DNA of 39,859 nucleotides, taken from assembly GCA_900542765.1 (NCBI GenBank), contig UQOX01000023.1:1-39859 (forward strand), written 5' to 3'. The notes beneath the pieces were generated by a model. It had not been told where the DNA came from and searched no databases. It saw nothing but the letters and a program-made list of their open reading frames with translations. Below are positions 8,522 through 16,883 of this stretch, in pieces (position 1 is the stretch's first letter; each line of letters begins with the position of its first letter). The stretch is from an uncultured Porphyromonadaceae bacterium (GTDB lineage Bacteria; Bacteroidota; Bacteroidia; Bacteroidales; UBA11471). The translations under genes were made by a program, and so were the position numbers.

Positions 8522-9346
8522 ATGAAACTGCGCATCGTGACAGCTGCCATTGCAGCCCTGGCGGCAACGGCCTTCCCGGCCAAGGCCCAGTCTTATACCG
8601 AATATATCGATTCCTCTTTTTACTACATCGACAACGGCCGCCTCGACAAAGCCGAACAGGCGCTTCTGCAAGCCCTGCGCACCGAGCCGGCCAATCCCGG
8701 GAACGTGCTCCTGCTCTCCAACCTCGGCACCATACAGCGCAACATGGGCAAACTCACCGAAGCCCTCCGCTCCTACAACAACGCCCTGGTCATGTCGCCC
8801 AAGTCACTCACCCTGCTCTACAACAGGGCAGCATTGTGGGCCGAAATGGACAGCCTGCAACAGGCCAAGGAAGACTATTCACATATACTTTTCATCGACG
8901 ACAAGAATGAAGAGGCGCTCTATCGCAGAGGTCTTATCTTCTTGGAACTGAACGATACGGCGTCGGCTCGCCGCGATTTCGAGCAGTTGCTCTCCATCAA
9001 CGACAAAAGCGCCAATGCCCGCATCGGACTGGCCGCCCTGATGAAATGCCGGGAATTTTACGTCCAAGCCATCGACCTTTACTCCCAAGTCTTACGGGCC
9101 AACCCCAACCTCTCGTCGCTCTACCTCAACCGCGCCGAAGCCTACTACTACAACCGACAATACTCCCGCGCCGCCGAAGACATCGAGATGGCGCGGCAAC
9201 TCTCCCCCGACGACCCACTCGTCTATGTCATGCGCGGCAAGCTGAAACTGGCCCGTTTTGAAAAAGCCGAGGCCAAAAAAGATTTTGAAAAAGCCGTTTC
9301 GTTGGGATTCAAGGCCGAAGACATAGAGCCTTTGCTGGACAATTAA
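8522..9346 (+). CDS. secreted tetratricopeptide-repeat protein
   Basis: A 274-residue protein with a signal peptide (MKLRIVTAAIAALAATAFPAKAQ) and about six to seven TPR units filling the rest. Examples are NPGNVLLLSNLGTIQRNMGKLTEALRSYNNALVMSPKS, EEALYRRGLIFLELNDTASARRDFEQLLSIND and SSLYLNRAEAYYYNRQYSRAAEDIEMARQLSPDD. It should act as a periplasmic or envelope protein scaffold; no partner is suggested by the neighbours. The start at 8522 is chosen over one nine codons upstream because the signal peptide begins there. It is divergent from the C11 operon. Confidence 0.85.
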   Translation: MKLRIVTAAIAALAATAFPAKAQSYTEYIDSSFYYIDNGRLDKAEQALLQALRTEPANPGNVLLLSNLGTIQRNMGKLTEALRSYNNALVMSPKSLTLLYNRAALWAEMDSLQQAKEDYSHILFIDDKNEEALYRRGLIFLELNDTASARRDFEQLLSINDKSANARIGLAALMKCREFYVQAIDLYSQVLRANPNLSSLYLNRAEAYYYNRQYSRAAEDIEMARQLSPDDPLVYVMRGKLKLARFEKAEAKKDFEKAVSLGFKAEDIEPLLDN

Positions 9347-9361
9347 GTCAATGTCTGCTCT

Positions 9362-9466
9362 AAAAAACGGAGAATCTTTTCGCAAAGAATCCTCCGTTCC
9401 CGATAAAAAACTTCTCGCTTTTTATCTCCACAAAAATTGCCTATAACAATCTGCGAGGCAAAGCTA
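9362..9466 (-). ncRNA. candidate small RNA with its own promoter and terminator
   Basis: In the 369-nt gap between the TPR and HU/SPOR genes the minus strand carries a -7 box TAGCTTTG (9459-9466). About 90 nt downstream is a terminator-like hairpin: outer arms 9366-9372/9392-9398, inner arms 9375-9379/9384-9388, loop TCGC, followed on this strand by a run of six T. Between them is a second hairpin (GATAAAAA/TTTTTATC). No protein-coding frame fits. The transcript would run from about 9452 to 9362. No clear -33 is seen, and no known RNA family was recognised. Nothing else was identified in the gap. Confidence 0.4.
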
Positions 9467-9702
9467 TAATAAAAAAAGCATGCTCCGAGCATCGGCGGCC
9501 TTTTTATGCCGACAAAAAGCAAACACATTATAAATCAACACTTTTTATATCAAGAAGTCCCTTTTTTATCGTTCTATTCAAAAGAAATCAATCTATCTGC
9601 AAGCGGCATCATTCCCCCCACACACCGAGAAGCAAGTGAAGGCACCCAACAAAATCATCGCATTTTTCCTCGCGGAATCATAAACTAAAATGTTTTTTTC
9701 GC

Positions 9703-9710
9703 TATCTTTG
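9703..9710 (+). promoter_or_regulatory. -7 box directly before the HU/SPOR gene
   Basis: TATCTTTG ends only 5 nt before the ATG at 9716, so transcription would begin at or next to the start codon and the message would be leaderless or nearly so. No clear -33 is visible. Confidence 0.5.
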
Positions 9711-9715
9711 TCGCA

Positions 9716-10639
9716 ATGCTTGCTATAACAAAACACATCGAATATCTGCTGACCGAGCACGACTGCGTGTTGATACCCGGCTTGGGAGGATTTGTCCTGC
9801 AAGACCGGCCGGCACGCTTCTCGACAGAGGAGAACATATTCTATCCACCGACACGCTCCATCGTCTTCAACCCGACACTGACCTACAACGACGGCCTACT
9901 GGCCGCCTCTTTCATGAGAGCGCAACACATCAGCTACGAGCAAGCATCGCAATGCATCGAGCAGGAGATAGCAACACTGCATGCCTTGCTCCAAAAAGCG
10001 GGGAATCGCGTCGCTTTTGGTAATTTGGGTTGTTTCCTCCTGACCGGAGACAACACTCTCACATTCGAGCCATCGCCCGATTATCTCCTGAACCTCAACC
10101 ACTTCGGGTTACCCACACTCTCTTTGCTGCCGGTCAAAGAGTTGACAAGCAGCCGCAATGTGGCGTCGGAAAAAGCGGAGACCCGCATCGAGACCGAAGA
10201 ACGGGTCATTCATTTCACCATTCGCCGTCGCGTCTTCAACCGTGTCATGGCAGCCGCCGCCCTCCTGCTGCTCCTGCTGGTAACCTCAGGACCTTTTGCC
10301 ACAGCCCCCGAAGCCGACCAAGCCTCCCTCACCCCGGCCACCCTCACCGATGAAGTCAACAACCGCGTCGCCGAAGGCGAATATCTCATCGTGGTATCGA
10401 CCCTCACCGACCGGGAAAGCGCCCTCCTGCAACTGCAAAAGTTCCACAACAACGGTGTCACCGAACCGATATACCTTTTTGAAGACGGTCGCCGTGCCTA
10501 CCTCTACACCCACTCTTTCACCCAACGCAAAGAGGCATACACCTACCTGCAAAAACAGTTGGCCGGGGAGACCCCATTCCCCGACGCCTGGGTCATGCGA
10601 GCCGGCAAAAGCCCAACGGCAAGCCCCGTCGTGAAATAG
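9716..10639 (+). CDS. HU-CCDC81 and SPOR domain protein
   Basis: A 307-residue inner-membrane protein with three parts. The N-terminal domain begins TKHIEYLLTEHDCVLIPGLGGFVLQ, the hallmark of the bacterial HU-CCDC81 repeat (a DNA-binding-like fold), and covers about 1-130. A single membrane helix follows (about 176-195, AAAALLLLLLVTSG). The C-terminal SPOR domain (about 220-298, YLIVVSTLTDRESALLQLQKF to RRAYLYTHSFTQRKEAYTYLQKQL) binds denuded peptidoglycan at division sites. The protein may link nucleoid or cytoplasmic components to the septal wall; that is inference. The start at 9716 is fixed by the conserved N-terminus, although a -7 box lies only 5 nt away. Confidence 0.9.
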   Translation: MLAITKHIEYLLTEHDCVLIPGLGGFVLQDRPARFSTEENIFYPPTRSIVFNPTLTYNDGLLAASFMRAQHISYEQASQCIEQEIATLHALLQKAGNRVAFGNLGCFLLTGDNTLTFEPSPDYLLNLNHFGLPTLSLLPVKELTSSRNVASEKAETRIETEERVIHFTIRRRVFNRVMAAAALLLLLLVTSGPFATAPEADQASLTPATLTDEVNNRVAEGEYLIVVSTLTDRESALLQLQKFHNNGVTEPIYLFEDGRRAYLYTHSFTQRKEAYTYLQKQLAGETPFPDAWVMRAGKSPTASPVVK

Positions 10640-10760
10640 TGGTTTTCCACGATCCATAACAAGACATCAGGAATCCTCCAACGCGCCCATTACAAGGAAC
10701 ATCTCCTTCAAAAATCGGAAGATGAAATTCAGGACATTTCCAATGCCGATAAACCCGAAT

Positions 10761-10804
10761 AAAACGAAAGAGCCTCTCCCCTGCACTACACGGGAAAGGC
10801 CCTC
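10761..10804 (-). terminator. terminator after the TetR gene
   Basis: An imperfect hairpin (10770-10781 with 10792-10804, a 2-nt bulge and a wobble pair) is followed on the minus strand by the T-rich TTTCGTTTT. It lies between the convergent HU/SPOR and TetR genes. Confidence 0.5.
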
Positions 10805-10821
10805 CTTGTAAAATAACAGGT

Positions 10822-11415
10822 CTACGGTTGAAGCAAGTGGCGCATCAGCGAAAGCATGTTCGGCTTCCACTCCTCCTCCAAGAATTTCCGATACGCCTCC
10901 GGTTCCTCAAAGAAAAGATGGGTCAACATGTTCTCCGCCAAAAACGGGAACGTCATCTGGCTGTAAAAAGTGCCCATCACCACCGGAAGAGAAACCCGTC
11001 GGATATTCCCCTTTTCCATCTCATCGAGCAACAATTCCGACAACAATTTCAGAACATGCTCAGTAGGGAACTTTCCTATCAGGTTCAAAAAATTATCGAT
11101 GTCGCGATGCATCTCCCCCACCACAAAACGGGGCAGATTCGGATTTTCGATAAAAACAGGCATATAAGCATCTATCAACCGCTCGACCTTATCCATAAAG
11201 GGGCAATCGGCCTTGATTATACCTTCGATTTTAGGCACGAAAGCGTCGAGAATGGGAGCGACAACAGCCTGAAACATGCGTTCTTTGGTGCGGAAATAAT
11301 AATGCAGCGTCGGACGGTTGATGCCCACCCGGGCCGCAATGTCGCTCATGCTGGTCATTTCATATCCCTTTTCCAGGAAAACCTGCTTGGCCACCGCTAT
11401 AATTTTTTCTTCCAT
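10822..11415 (-). CDS. TetR family transcriptional regulator
   Basis: A 197-residue repressor. The N-terminal helix-turn-helix (about 1-48: IIAVAKQVFLEKGYEMTSMSDIAARVGINRPTLHYYFRTKERMF) is a textbook TetR DNA-binding domain. The remaining helices form the ligand-binding and dimer domain, which gives no hint of the ligand. The gene starts 10 nt after the stop of the giant activase gene on the same strand, so the two share a transcript. A perfect palindrome at that operon's promoter (15666-15685) is the likely operator. This implies that the protein represses its own operon and releases it on binding a ligand, probably the enzyme's substrate or a related acyl compound (inference). Confidence 0.9.
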   Translation of the reverse strand: MEEKIIAVAKQVFLEKGYEMTSMSDIAARVGINRPTLHYYFRTKERMFQAVVAPILDAFVPKIEGIIKADCPFMDKVERLIDAYMPVFIENPNLPRFVVGEMHRDIDNFLNLIGKFPTEHVLKLLSELLLDEMEKGNIRRVSLPVVMGTFYSQMTFPFLAENMLTHLFFEEPEAYRKFLEEEWKPNMLSLMRHLLQP

Positions 11416-11425
11416 AGGTATCGAA

Positions 11426-14400
11426 CTATCCGTTTTTCTTTTCTATCCCGTTGATAAACAAAAGCATGCGATTTGTAACATTCACATCGCTCACGCCACT
11501 GTCAAAATCCAAAGACAACAAATTCATCTGAGGATACAACTCTTTGATTTTCTTTTCAACGCCTTTGGACACGATATGGTTGGCAATACAGCCGAACGGT
11601 TGCAGGCTGACAACGTGGGTTATGCCCCGACGCGCCATCGAAACCACCTCGGCCGGCAACAACCACCCTTCTCCAAACTGGGCATACAGGGGAATGACCT
11701 CCCGGCCGGCTTGCGCCAACTCGAAGATGTCGGGGAACGGGGTAAACAGCGGAAATGCCGATGCGACCCGGTTGTATTTCTCCATACGACGATGCACGAG
11801 CGCATAAATGCCGCGAAGGAGAGATTCGGACATTTTATGGGGAGATAGATGATTTTCACTGTTGACTGGCCGATTGACAAACGATTGCAAGAAAAACTCG
11901 GTGAGGGTGGGCGGTACGACCTCGACACGTCGACCGACCAGCCAGGCCGAAAGATTTTTCTGAGCAAAAGCATGGAATTTCAGGAAAATCTCACCAACTA
12001 CCCCGACCTTCGGGAGTTGTACCGACACATCGGTCGCCTCGGCAAAACAACGCGCGGCTTCGGCCGTAAGGTCGAGCAACTCACCGGGTTTGTTACGTTC
12101 TATCGAGCGGCAGGCCCTTTCGAGGAAATCATCGCGCAACTTCGACACCGTCCCGGGAACTTTCTCCCTGACTACCGCCGCATAATAAAACTTGGCGATG
12201 CAGTCGGAGAAGAGAACCGCATCGAGTGCCATCGGAAGTATTTTAAGCCAGTCGACCCGAAATCCGGGTTGCGGATTGTCAAAGGCATCACCCCAAGAAA
12301 CCGACACCACCGGCACCTCGGCAAATCCGGCATCGACAAGCGCTTTTTTTATCAGGGCCAAATAACCCGTTGCCCGGCACTGCCCGCCGGTTTGCGTCAT
12401 GGCCACCGCCGTCTCGGCCGGATTATAACGTTTTTCCTTGAACGCCTTCACAATATCGCCCACAACCAAGGTTGCCGGATAGCAAACCTCATTGTTGGCA
12501 TAGCGCAAACCATAATCGGCCGCCACGCCGTCGCTCATGGGAAGGACTTCGACATCATATCCCAAAAGTCGGAATATCGAGGGTATCAAAGGCGATATGA
12601 AGGGGGTGAAATAAGGAACAATGATTTTTCGGGAACGGTCGGCCAGCGTATAGGGCGGCGTAGTGACACAGGAGGTGTGCTGCGCCGACAACTCGGGCTG
12701 CATGCGGAGGCTCTCGATGAGCGAGCGCACCCGCAACCGTATGGAACCGATGTGGTTGACATCATCGATTTTCAACAGCGTATAGCTCTTCCCATGACGA
12801 TGCAACAACTCTTTCACCTCATCGACAAGAAAGGCATCGGGACCACAACCGAACGAGGTCAGTTGCACAAATTGCACCTGACTTCCCTGGCTGGCGACCC
12901 ACCGGGCGGCAGCCAAGATGCGATTGGGATAGGCCCATTGGGAGATGAACCGGGAGTCGGTGGCGGAGTTTTCCTCTCCCCGCACGACATCATCGGTAAT
13001 CACATCGACCCCCATTGAGGCAATCATGTCGGAGATTTTATGCTGCACCAGTTTATCGGCATGGTAAGGCCGTCCGGCCAGGAGTATGGTCAGCCGGCCT
13101 CGCGAACGGTTCGCCGTCACCCGCCGCTTCATCGTCGAGGCCAGTGTCGTCACATAGCCCTGCTGCGCCTCCATGGCCGCCGCAAAAGATTTCTTGATGA
13201 CGCGGGAAGGGACTCCGAGCGAACGGAGGTAATCGGAACATTGACGGAAGAGCGCTTTCTCGTCCTTGAATGTGATTGCGGGGGCATCGAGCGGCACGGA
13301 AAGGGGCATCACACTTTTGCACACCTCGGTGTAGCCCGAAACAACCGGACAATTATAACTGTTGACACGATGCGTGTCGTCTTGCCGCTCATACACGACA
13401 AAAGGGAAGAAAATACGGTCGACCCGTCGGTCGCACAACTCCTGCAAGTGACTGTGCACCAATTTGGCCGGGAAACAAATATTGTCGGACATCACCCAAT
13501 GGGCCGATGCCTCATAAGCCGCATACCGGGAGGGGGAAGAAAGGACGACCCGCATTCCGGCCGAGGTGAAGAGGGTATGCCAGAAGGGATAATCTTCGTA
13601 CATGTTGAGGCAACGGGGAATACCTATCGTCAACTTTCCCTCGTCAAGTGAGGGCCGCTCAAAAAGAAGTCCGATCTTTTCATCATAGGTGTTCACTCCT
13701 TTTTCGGCCGCTTCACCCCGGTTGGAAAAATGTTTCTCACATTTATTCCCCGAATAGTAAGAACGCCCGCCGGCAAAATCGTAACGGGTTATGCGGCAAC
13801 GGTTGGCGCACCCGGCGCACGATGTCTGCCGGGTAGAATAAACCGCCCCCCGCATCAGACTTTCGGGCGTAACAATGCAACCGGCATGTTCCGTGTGTTT
13901 GGCATACCAGGCACACCCATAAGCCCCCATCAACTCGGGGAAATTGCTTCGCGAGACCCGCTTTCCCGTGAGTTTTTCAAAAGCCCCCACCACCGCATCG
14001 TTGCGCATCGTGCCTCCCTGCACGACGATATGGTCGCCCAACTCAGAGAGGTCATTTATTTTCAATACTTTATAGAGGCAGTTCTTGACCACCGAATAGG
14101 CCAAACCGGCTGCAATGTCGCCGACGGTAGCCCCTTCGCGCAAGACCTGTTTCACCTTGGAGTTCATAAACACGGTGCACCGGGTACCCAAGTCGCAAGG
14201 GTGGAGCGCCAAAGAGGCCAAGCGGGCAAAGTCGGGCACGGCATATCCCAACGAACGGGCAAAGGTCTCGATAAACGAGCCGCACCCCGATGAGCAGGCT
14301 TCATTGATTTCCATACGCGTCAACACCTCTTTGTCGACAAATATCGCCTTCATATCCTGGCCGCCGATGTCGAGAATAAACGAGACCCGTTCATCGAAAC

Positions 14401-15637
14401 GGCGGGCTGCCAAGTAATGGGCAATCGTTTCGATAATACCGGCATCGAGACCGAAAGCCGCCTTTATCAGTTCCTCACCGTAGCCGGTGACACAACTCCC
14501 GAGAATATGCAACGACACGGCATGAGCCTCGGCCTGGGCCTGCATCGAGGCAAGCCCCTCTTTCACGGCCAGTACCGGATTTCCGTTGTTGGGTGCGTAA
14601 TGGGTAAACAGCACCTTGTCGTCGTCGGCAAGCAGGACGATTTTGGTCGTCGTAGAACCGGAGTCTATGCCCAAGTAAACATTCATCACCCCGCTTCGCC
14701 ATTGTGCCTGCTCGATTTTCGGGGCAGAATGTTCCTGTTGCCAAAGGTGGTAGGCCGACTCATTTTCAAAAATCGGTTCCATGGAAGATTTCACTGCCTC
14801 GGCATGCGCTTTTTGGCGCCAAACGGCCGCCCACTCATCAAGCGGGCGGTAATCAACGACATCGGGCGACAAGGCCGCGCCCCAAGCGGGAATCAAATGA
14901 CTTTGTTCGGGGACGACCCACTGACCGGGTGTCAAATGCAAATAATCGACAAATGCCTTGCGCAAGGCCGGCACGAAGGTGAGCGGCCCTCCACAAAAAA
15001 GCACCGGCAGAGAAAGCTCGCAACCACGCGAAAGGGTGACTATCGTCTGCACGGCCACGGCATGGAAAACCGATGCTGCCACATCGGCCTTGTCGACATT
15101 TTTGGCCAAGAGGTTCTGCACATCGGTCTTGGAAAAAACGCCACACCGGGAGGCTATCGGATATATCGTATGCGCCTGTAAAGCCAAATCGCTCATTTCC
15201 TCGACCGGCCCCCCCAGCAACAAAGCCATTTGGTCGATAAACGCACCGGTACCGCCGGCACAGTTGCCGTTCATGCGCAAATCGGCCGGCTTATCCTTGT
15301 GCAGGAATACCACCTTGGCATCTTCGCCCCCAATATCAATTATCGAACTCACTTGTGGAAATTGTCTCGACACGCATTGCGTGGCAGCGACCACCTCCTG
15401 CACGAAAGGTATGCCGCAACGCTCGGCAACGCCCAGTCCGACACTGCCGGTCATGACCAACGTGCATGACGCACCCGGGAAACGGTCGCACAACTCCTCG
15501 AAGAAGTTGTCCAATAAAGCCTCCACGGCTGCCTGATGACGTCGATAACAGGTATATACGGTATTGCCTTCACTATCGAGAACGACCATCTTTGCCGTCG
15601 TCGAGCCAACGTCCAGACCGATTCTGTATCTCTCCAT
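11426..15637 (-). CDS. fused double acyl-CoA-dehydratase activase / DUF2229-HgdB-like reductase
   Basis: A 1403-residue cytoplasmic iron-sulfur protein. Two BadF/BcrA/HgdC-type ATPase domains lie at about 4-260 and 318-580. Each has a phosphate loop (LDVGSTTAK; IDSGSTTTK), a DIGG motif, and the two cysteines that hold the [4Fe-4S] cluster at the activase dimer interface (Cys126/Cys165; Cys448/Cys487). A Cys-rich linker follows (Cys607, 610, 614, 633), then DUF2229 and HgdB-like regions (GIPRCLNMYEDYPFW; LLAGRPYHADKLVQHKISDMI; TSFGCGPDAF; TQTGGQCRATGY). In this superfamily ATP hydrolysis drives very low-potential electron transfer, for 2-hydroxyacyl-CoA dehydration or for reduction by double-cubane-cluster proteins. 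The substrate here is unknown. No separate dehydratase subunits are nearby. A good Shine-Dalgarno (AAGGAG) precedes the ATG at 15637. Confidence 0.88.
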   Translation of the reverse strand: MERYRIGLDVGSTTAKMVVLDSEGNTVYTCYRRHQAAVEALLDNFFEELCDRFPGASCTLVMTGSVGLGVAERCGIPFVQEVVAATQCVSRQFPQVSSIIDIGGEDAKVVFLHKDKPADLRMNGNCAGGTGAFIDQMALLLGGPVEEMSDLALQAHTIYPIASRCGVFSKTDVQNLLAKNVDKADVAASVFHAVAVQTIVTLSRGCELSLPVLFCGGPLTFVPALRKAFVDYLHLTPGQWVVPEQSHLIPAWGAALSPDVVDYRPLDEWAAVWRQKAHAEAVKSSMEPIFENESAYHLWQQEHSAPKIEQAQWRSGVMNVYLGIDSGSTTTKIVLLADDDKVLFTHYAPNNGNPVLAVKEGLASMQAQAEAHAVSLHILGSCVTGYGEELIKAAFGLDAGIIETIAHYLAARRFDERVSFILDIGGQDMKAIFVDKEVLTRMEINEACSSGCGSFIETFARSLGYAVPDFARLASLALHPCDLGTRCTVFMNSKVKQVLREGATVGDIAAGLAYSVVKNCLYKVLKINDLSELGDHIVVQGGTMRNDAVVGAFEKLTGKRVSRSNFPELMGAYGCAWYAKHTEHAGCIVTPESLMRGAVYSTRQTSCAGCANRCRITRYDFAGGRSYYSGNKCEKHFSNRGEAAEKGVNTYDEKIGLLFERPSLDEGKLTIGIPRCLNMYEDYPFWHTLFTSAGMRVVLSSPSRYAAYEASAHWVMSDNICFPAKLVHSHLQELCDRRVDRIFFPFVVYERQDDTHRVNSYNCPVVSGYTEVCKSVMPLSVPLDAPAITFKDEKALFRQCSDYLRSLGVPSRVIKKSFAAAMEAQQGYVTTLASTMKRRVTANRSRGRLTILLAGRPYHADKLVQHKISDMIASMGVDVITDDVVRGEENSATDSRFISQWAYPNRILAAARWVASQGSQVQFVQLTSFGCGPDAFLVDEVKELLHRHGKSYTLLKIDDVNHIGSIRLRVRSLIESLRMQPELSAQHTSCVTTPPYTLADRSRKIIVPYFTPFISPLIPSIFRLLGYDVEVLPMSDGVAADYGLRYANNEVCYPATLVVGDIVKAFKEKRYNPAETAVAMTQTGGQCRATGYLALIKKALVDAGFAEVPVVSVSWGDAFDNPQPGFRVDWLKILPMALDAVLFSDCIAKFYYAAVVREKVPGTVSKLRDDFLERACRSIERNKPGELLDLTAEAARCFAEATDVSVQLPKVGVVGEIFLKFHAFAQKNLSAWLVGRRVEVVPPTLTEFFLQSFVNRPVNSENHLSPHKMSESLLRGIYALVHRRMEKYNRVASAFPLFTPFPDIFELAQAGREVIPLYAQFGEGWLLPAEVVSMARRGITHVVSLQPFGCIANHIVSKGVEKKIKELYPQMNLLSLDFDSGVSDVNVTNRMLLFINGIEKKNG

Positions 15638-15665
15638 TCTATCTCCTTTTTAAATTGCCACACAT

Positions 15666-15685
15666 GTCTGACATGTATGTCAGAC
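15666..15685. promoter_or_regulatory. palindromic operator, probable TetR binding site
   Basis: GTCTGACAT-GT-ATGTCAGAC is a perfect inverted repeat with 9-bp arms and a 2-bp centre. It directly abuts the -7 box of the activase-tetR operon, so a bound repressor would cover the transcription start. Confidence 0.8.
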
Positions 15686-15686
15686 G

Positions 15687-15694
15687 CAAATGTA
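15687..15694 (-). promoter_or_regulatory. -7 box of the activase-tetR operon
   Basis: TACATTTG on the minus strand matches TAnnTTTG and lies immediately upstream of the palindrome. The start of transcription would be near 15681, inside the operator, leaving a leader of about 45 nt. No clear -33 is present. Confidence 0.65.
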
Positions 15695-15855
15695 AAATTT
15701 TTCGTTCATGCTGCCTCGAAAGCATCATTTACTTTAACTTTTTTTAGTCAAGCAGGAAAAGCATGACCTCTCCCCGCTCACCCTCAAAAGGGATTGCCGG
15801 GAAACGACACCACAGCCAACGCCGCCAAGTCACGACGGGAGAGGTGGCACGACAC

Positions 15856-16737
15856 CTAACGGTCCAATGCGCGCACGGCGGCCAAACGCCCGGCCTCGAT
15901 GATTTCGCGGGCATGATAGAAAGCGAGAATGCCGTAAGAAGCCACAGGCACCTCGATGAGCAAATGAGGTTTGTAAAGTGCGACCGTGAGACGCGATATG
16001 CGCTCAATCATCATGTCGGAAGCCTGCATCAAGCCGCCATCGTATGACCTGTCGGTCGCTATCCTCGCCTCGGGCCGTTCCGAATCGGGCATAAACGTGC
16101 GCTTCAACCACTCGACAAAAGCGGAATCTTCCTCCTCCCCGGCCTTTACCTGCCGTTGCACATGGACCGGCTTGGCGGCATCGGGCACATTCACGTCGAC
16201 GGCAAAGAGCTTGTCGCCACGACGACGATGCACCCGGTTGACGGGTAATGGATTGAGGATTCCACCGTCCATCAATACCATGTCGGACTTATGCACCGGG
16301 CGGAAAAATGCCGGCAACGAAATCGAAGCCCGAATGGCATCGAACAGATTGCCGCTGTCGAAGACAACCTCCTTCTCGGCCAGCATATCGGTGGCTATGG
16401 CCGAAAAAGGTATATCGAGGGACTCAATGGGCCTATCGGGAACAAACTCTTTGAGCGTGGAGATGATGCGCTGCCCCTTGACCATGCCATCGAGCCGGAA
16501 CGAGAAATCGAGCAACTGAAACAGGCGCAACTTATCAATATCCAATACCCACTCCTTGAATTCGGACAGTTTGCCGGCGGCAAAAATTCCACCCACCAAG
16601 GCACCCATGGAGGTTCCGGCAACAGAGGTTATTTCATATCCACGCGAGAGCAACTCCTCGATAACGCCGATGTGCGCCAATCCGCGTGCACCACCACTGC
16701 CCAATACCAATGCTATCTTCTGTTTGTTTTTCTTCAT
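15856..16737 (-). CDS. patatin-like phospholipase (RssA-type)
   Basis: A 293-residue patatin-family hydrolase. It shows the oxyanion-hole motif GSGGARG (13-19), the nucleophile elbow GTSMG with Ser43, and the catalytic aspartate in DGG at Asp157 (VLMDGGILNPLPV). These are all the elements of the Ser-Asp dyad that cleaves acyl esters. No signal peptide is evident, so it should work in the cytoplasm or at the inner membrane face. The start is the ATG at 16737 (MKKNKQKIALVLGSGGARG), the usual distance from the first motif. An ATG 15 codons upstream lacks family resemblance. It is divergent from the exporter gene and ends about 220 nt before the activase operon, which has its own promoter. Confidence 0.9.
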   Translation of the reverse strand: MKKNKQKIALVLGSGGARGLAHIGVIEELLSRGYEITSVAGTSMGALVGGIFAAGKLSEFKEWVLDIDKLRLFQLLDFSFRLDGMVKGQRIISTLKEFVPDRPIESLDIPFSAIATDMLAEKEVVFDSGNLFDAIRASISLPAFFRPVHKSDMVLMDGGILNPLPVNRVHRRRGDKLFAVDVNVPDAAKPVHVQRQVKAGEEEDSAFVEWLKRTFMPDSERPEARIATDRSYDGGLMQASDMMIERISRLTVALYKPHLLIEVPVASYGILAFYHAREIIEAGRLAAVRALDR

Positions 16738-16883
16738 CGCACACCTGTTTTTGGGTTTTAAAATTAATGATTCTCGCAACACGCCACCTTGTGCCGAAGA
16801 GGCGATTTAACATGATTAACCGTTTTTTTTATCTATTGACAGATTGTTTGAAACATTTTTGGGAATTTTGCGCCAATTTTTAA

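Noticed and set aside
11426..15637. The large activase as a classical 2-hydroxyglutaryl-CoA dehydratase system
   Set aside because: No hgdA/hgdB subunit genes or glutamate-fermentation genes are nearby, and the double-activase fusion belongs to a different, uncharacterised group.
15766..15845. 9-bp inverted repeat ACCTCTCCC / GGGAGAGGT with 62 nt between arms
   Set aside because: The second arm lies just past the patatin stop; the large spacer and lack of a U-run make it a poor terminator or operator, and it could be chance.
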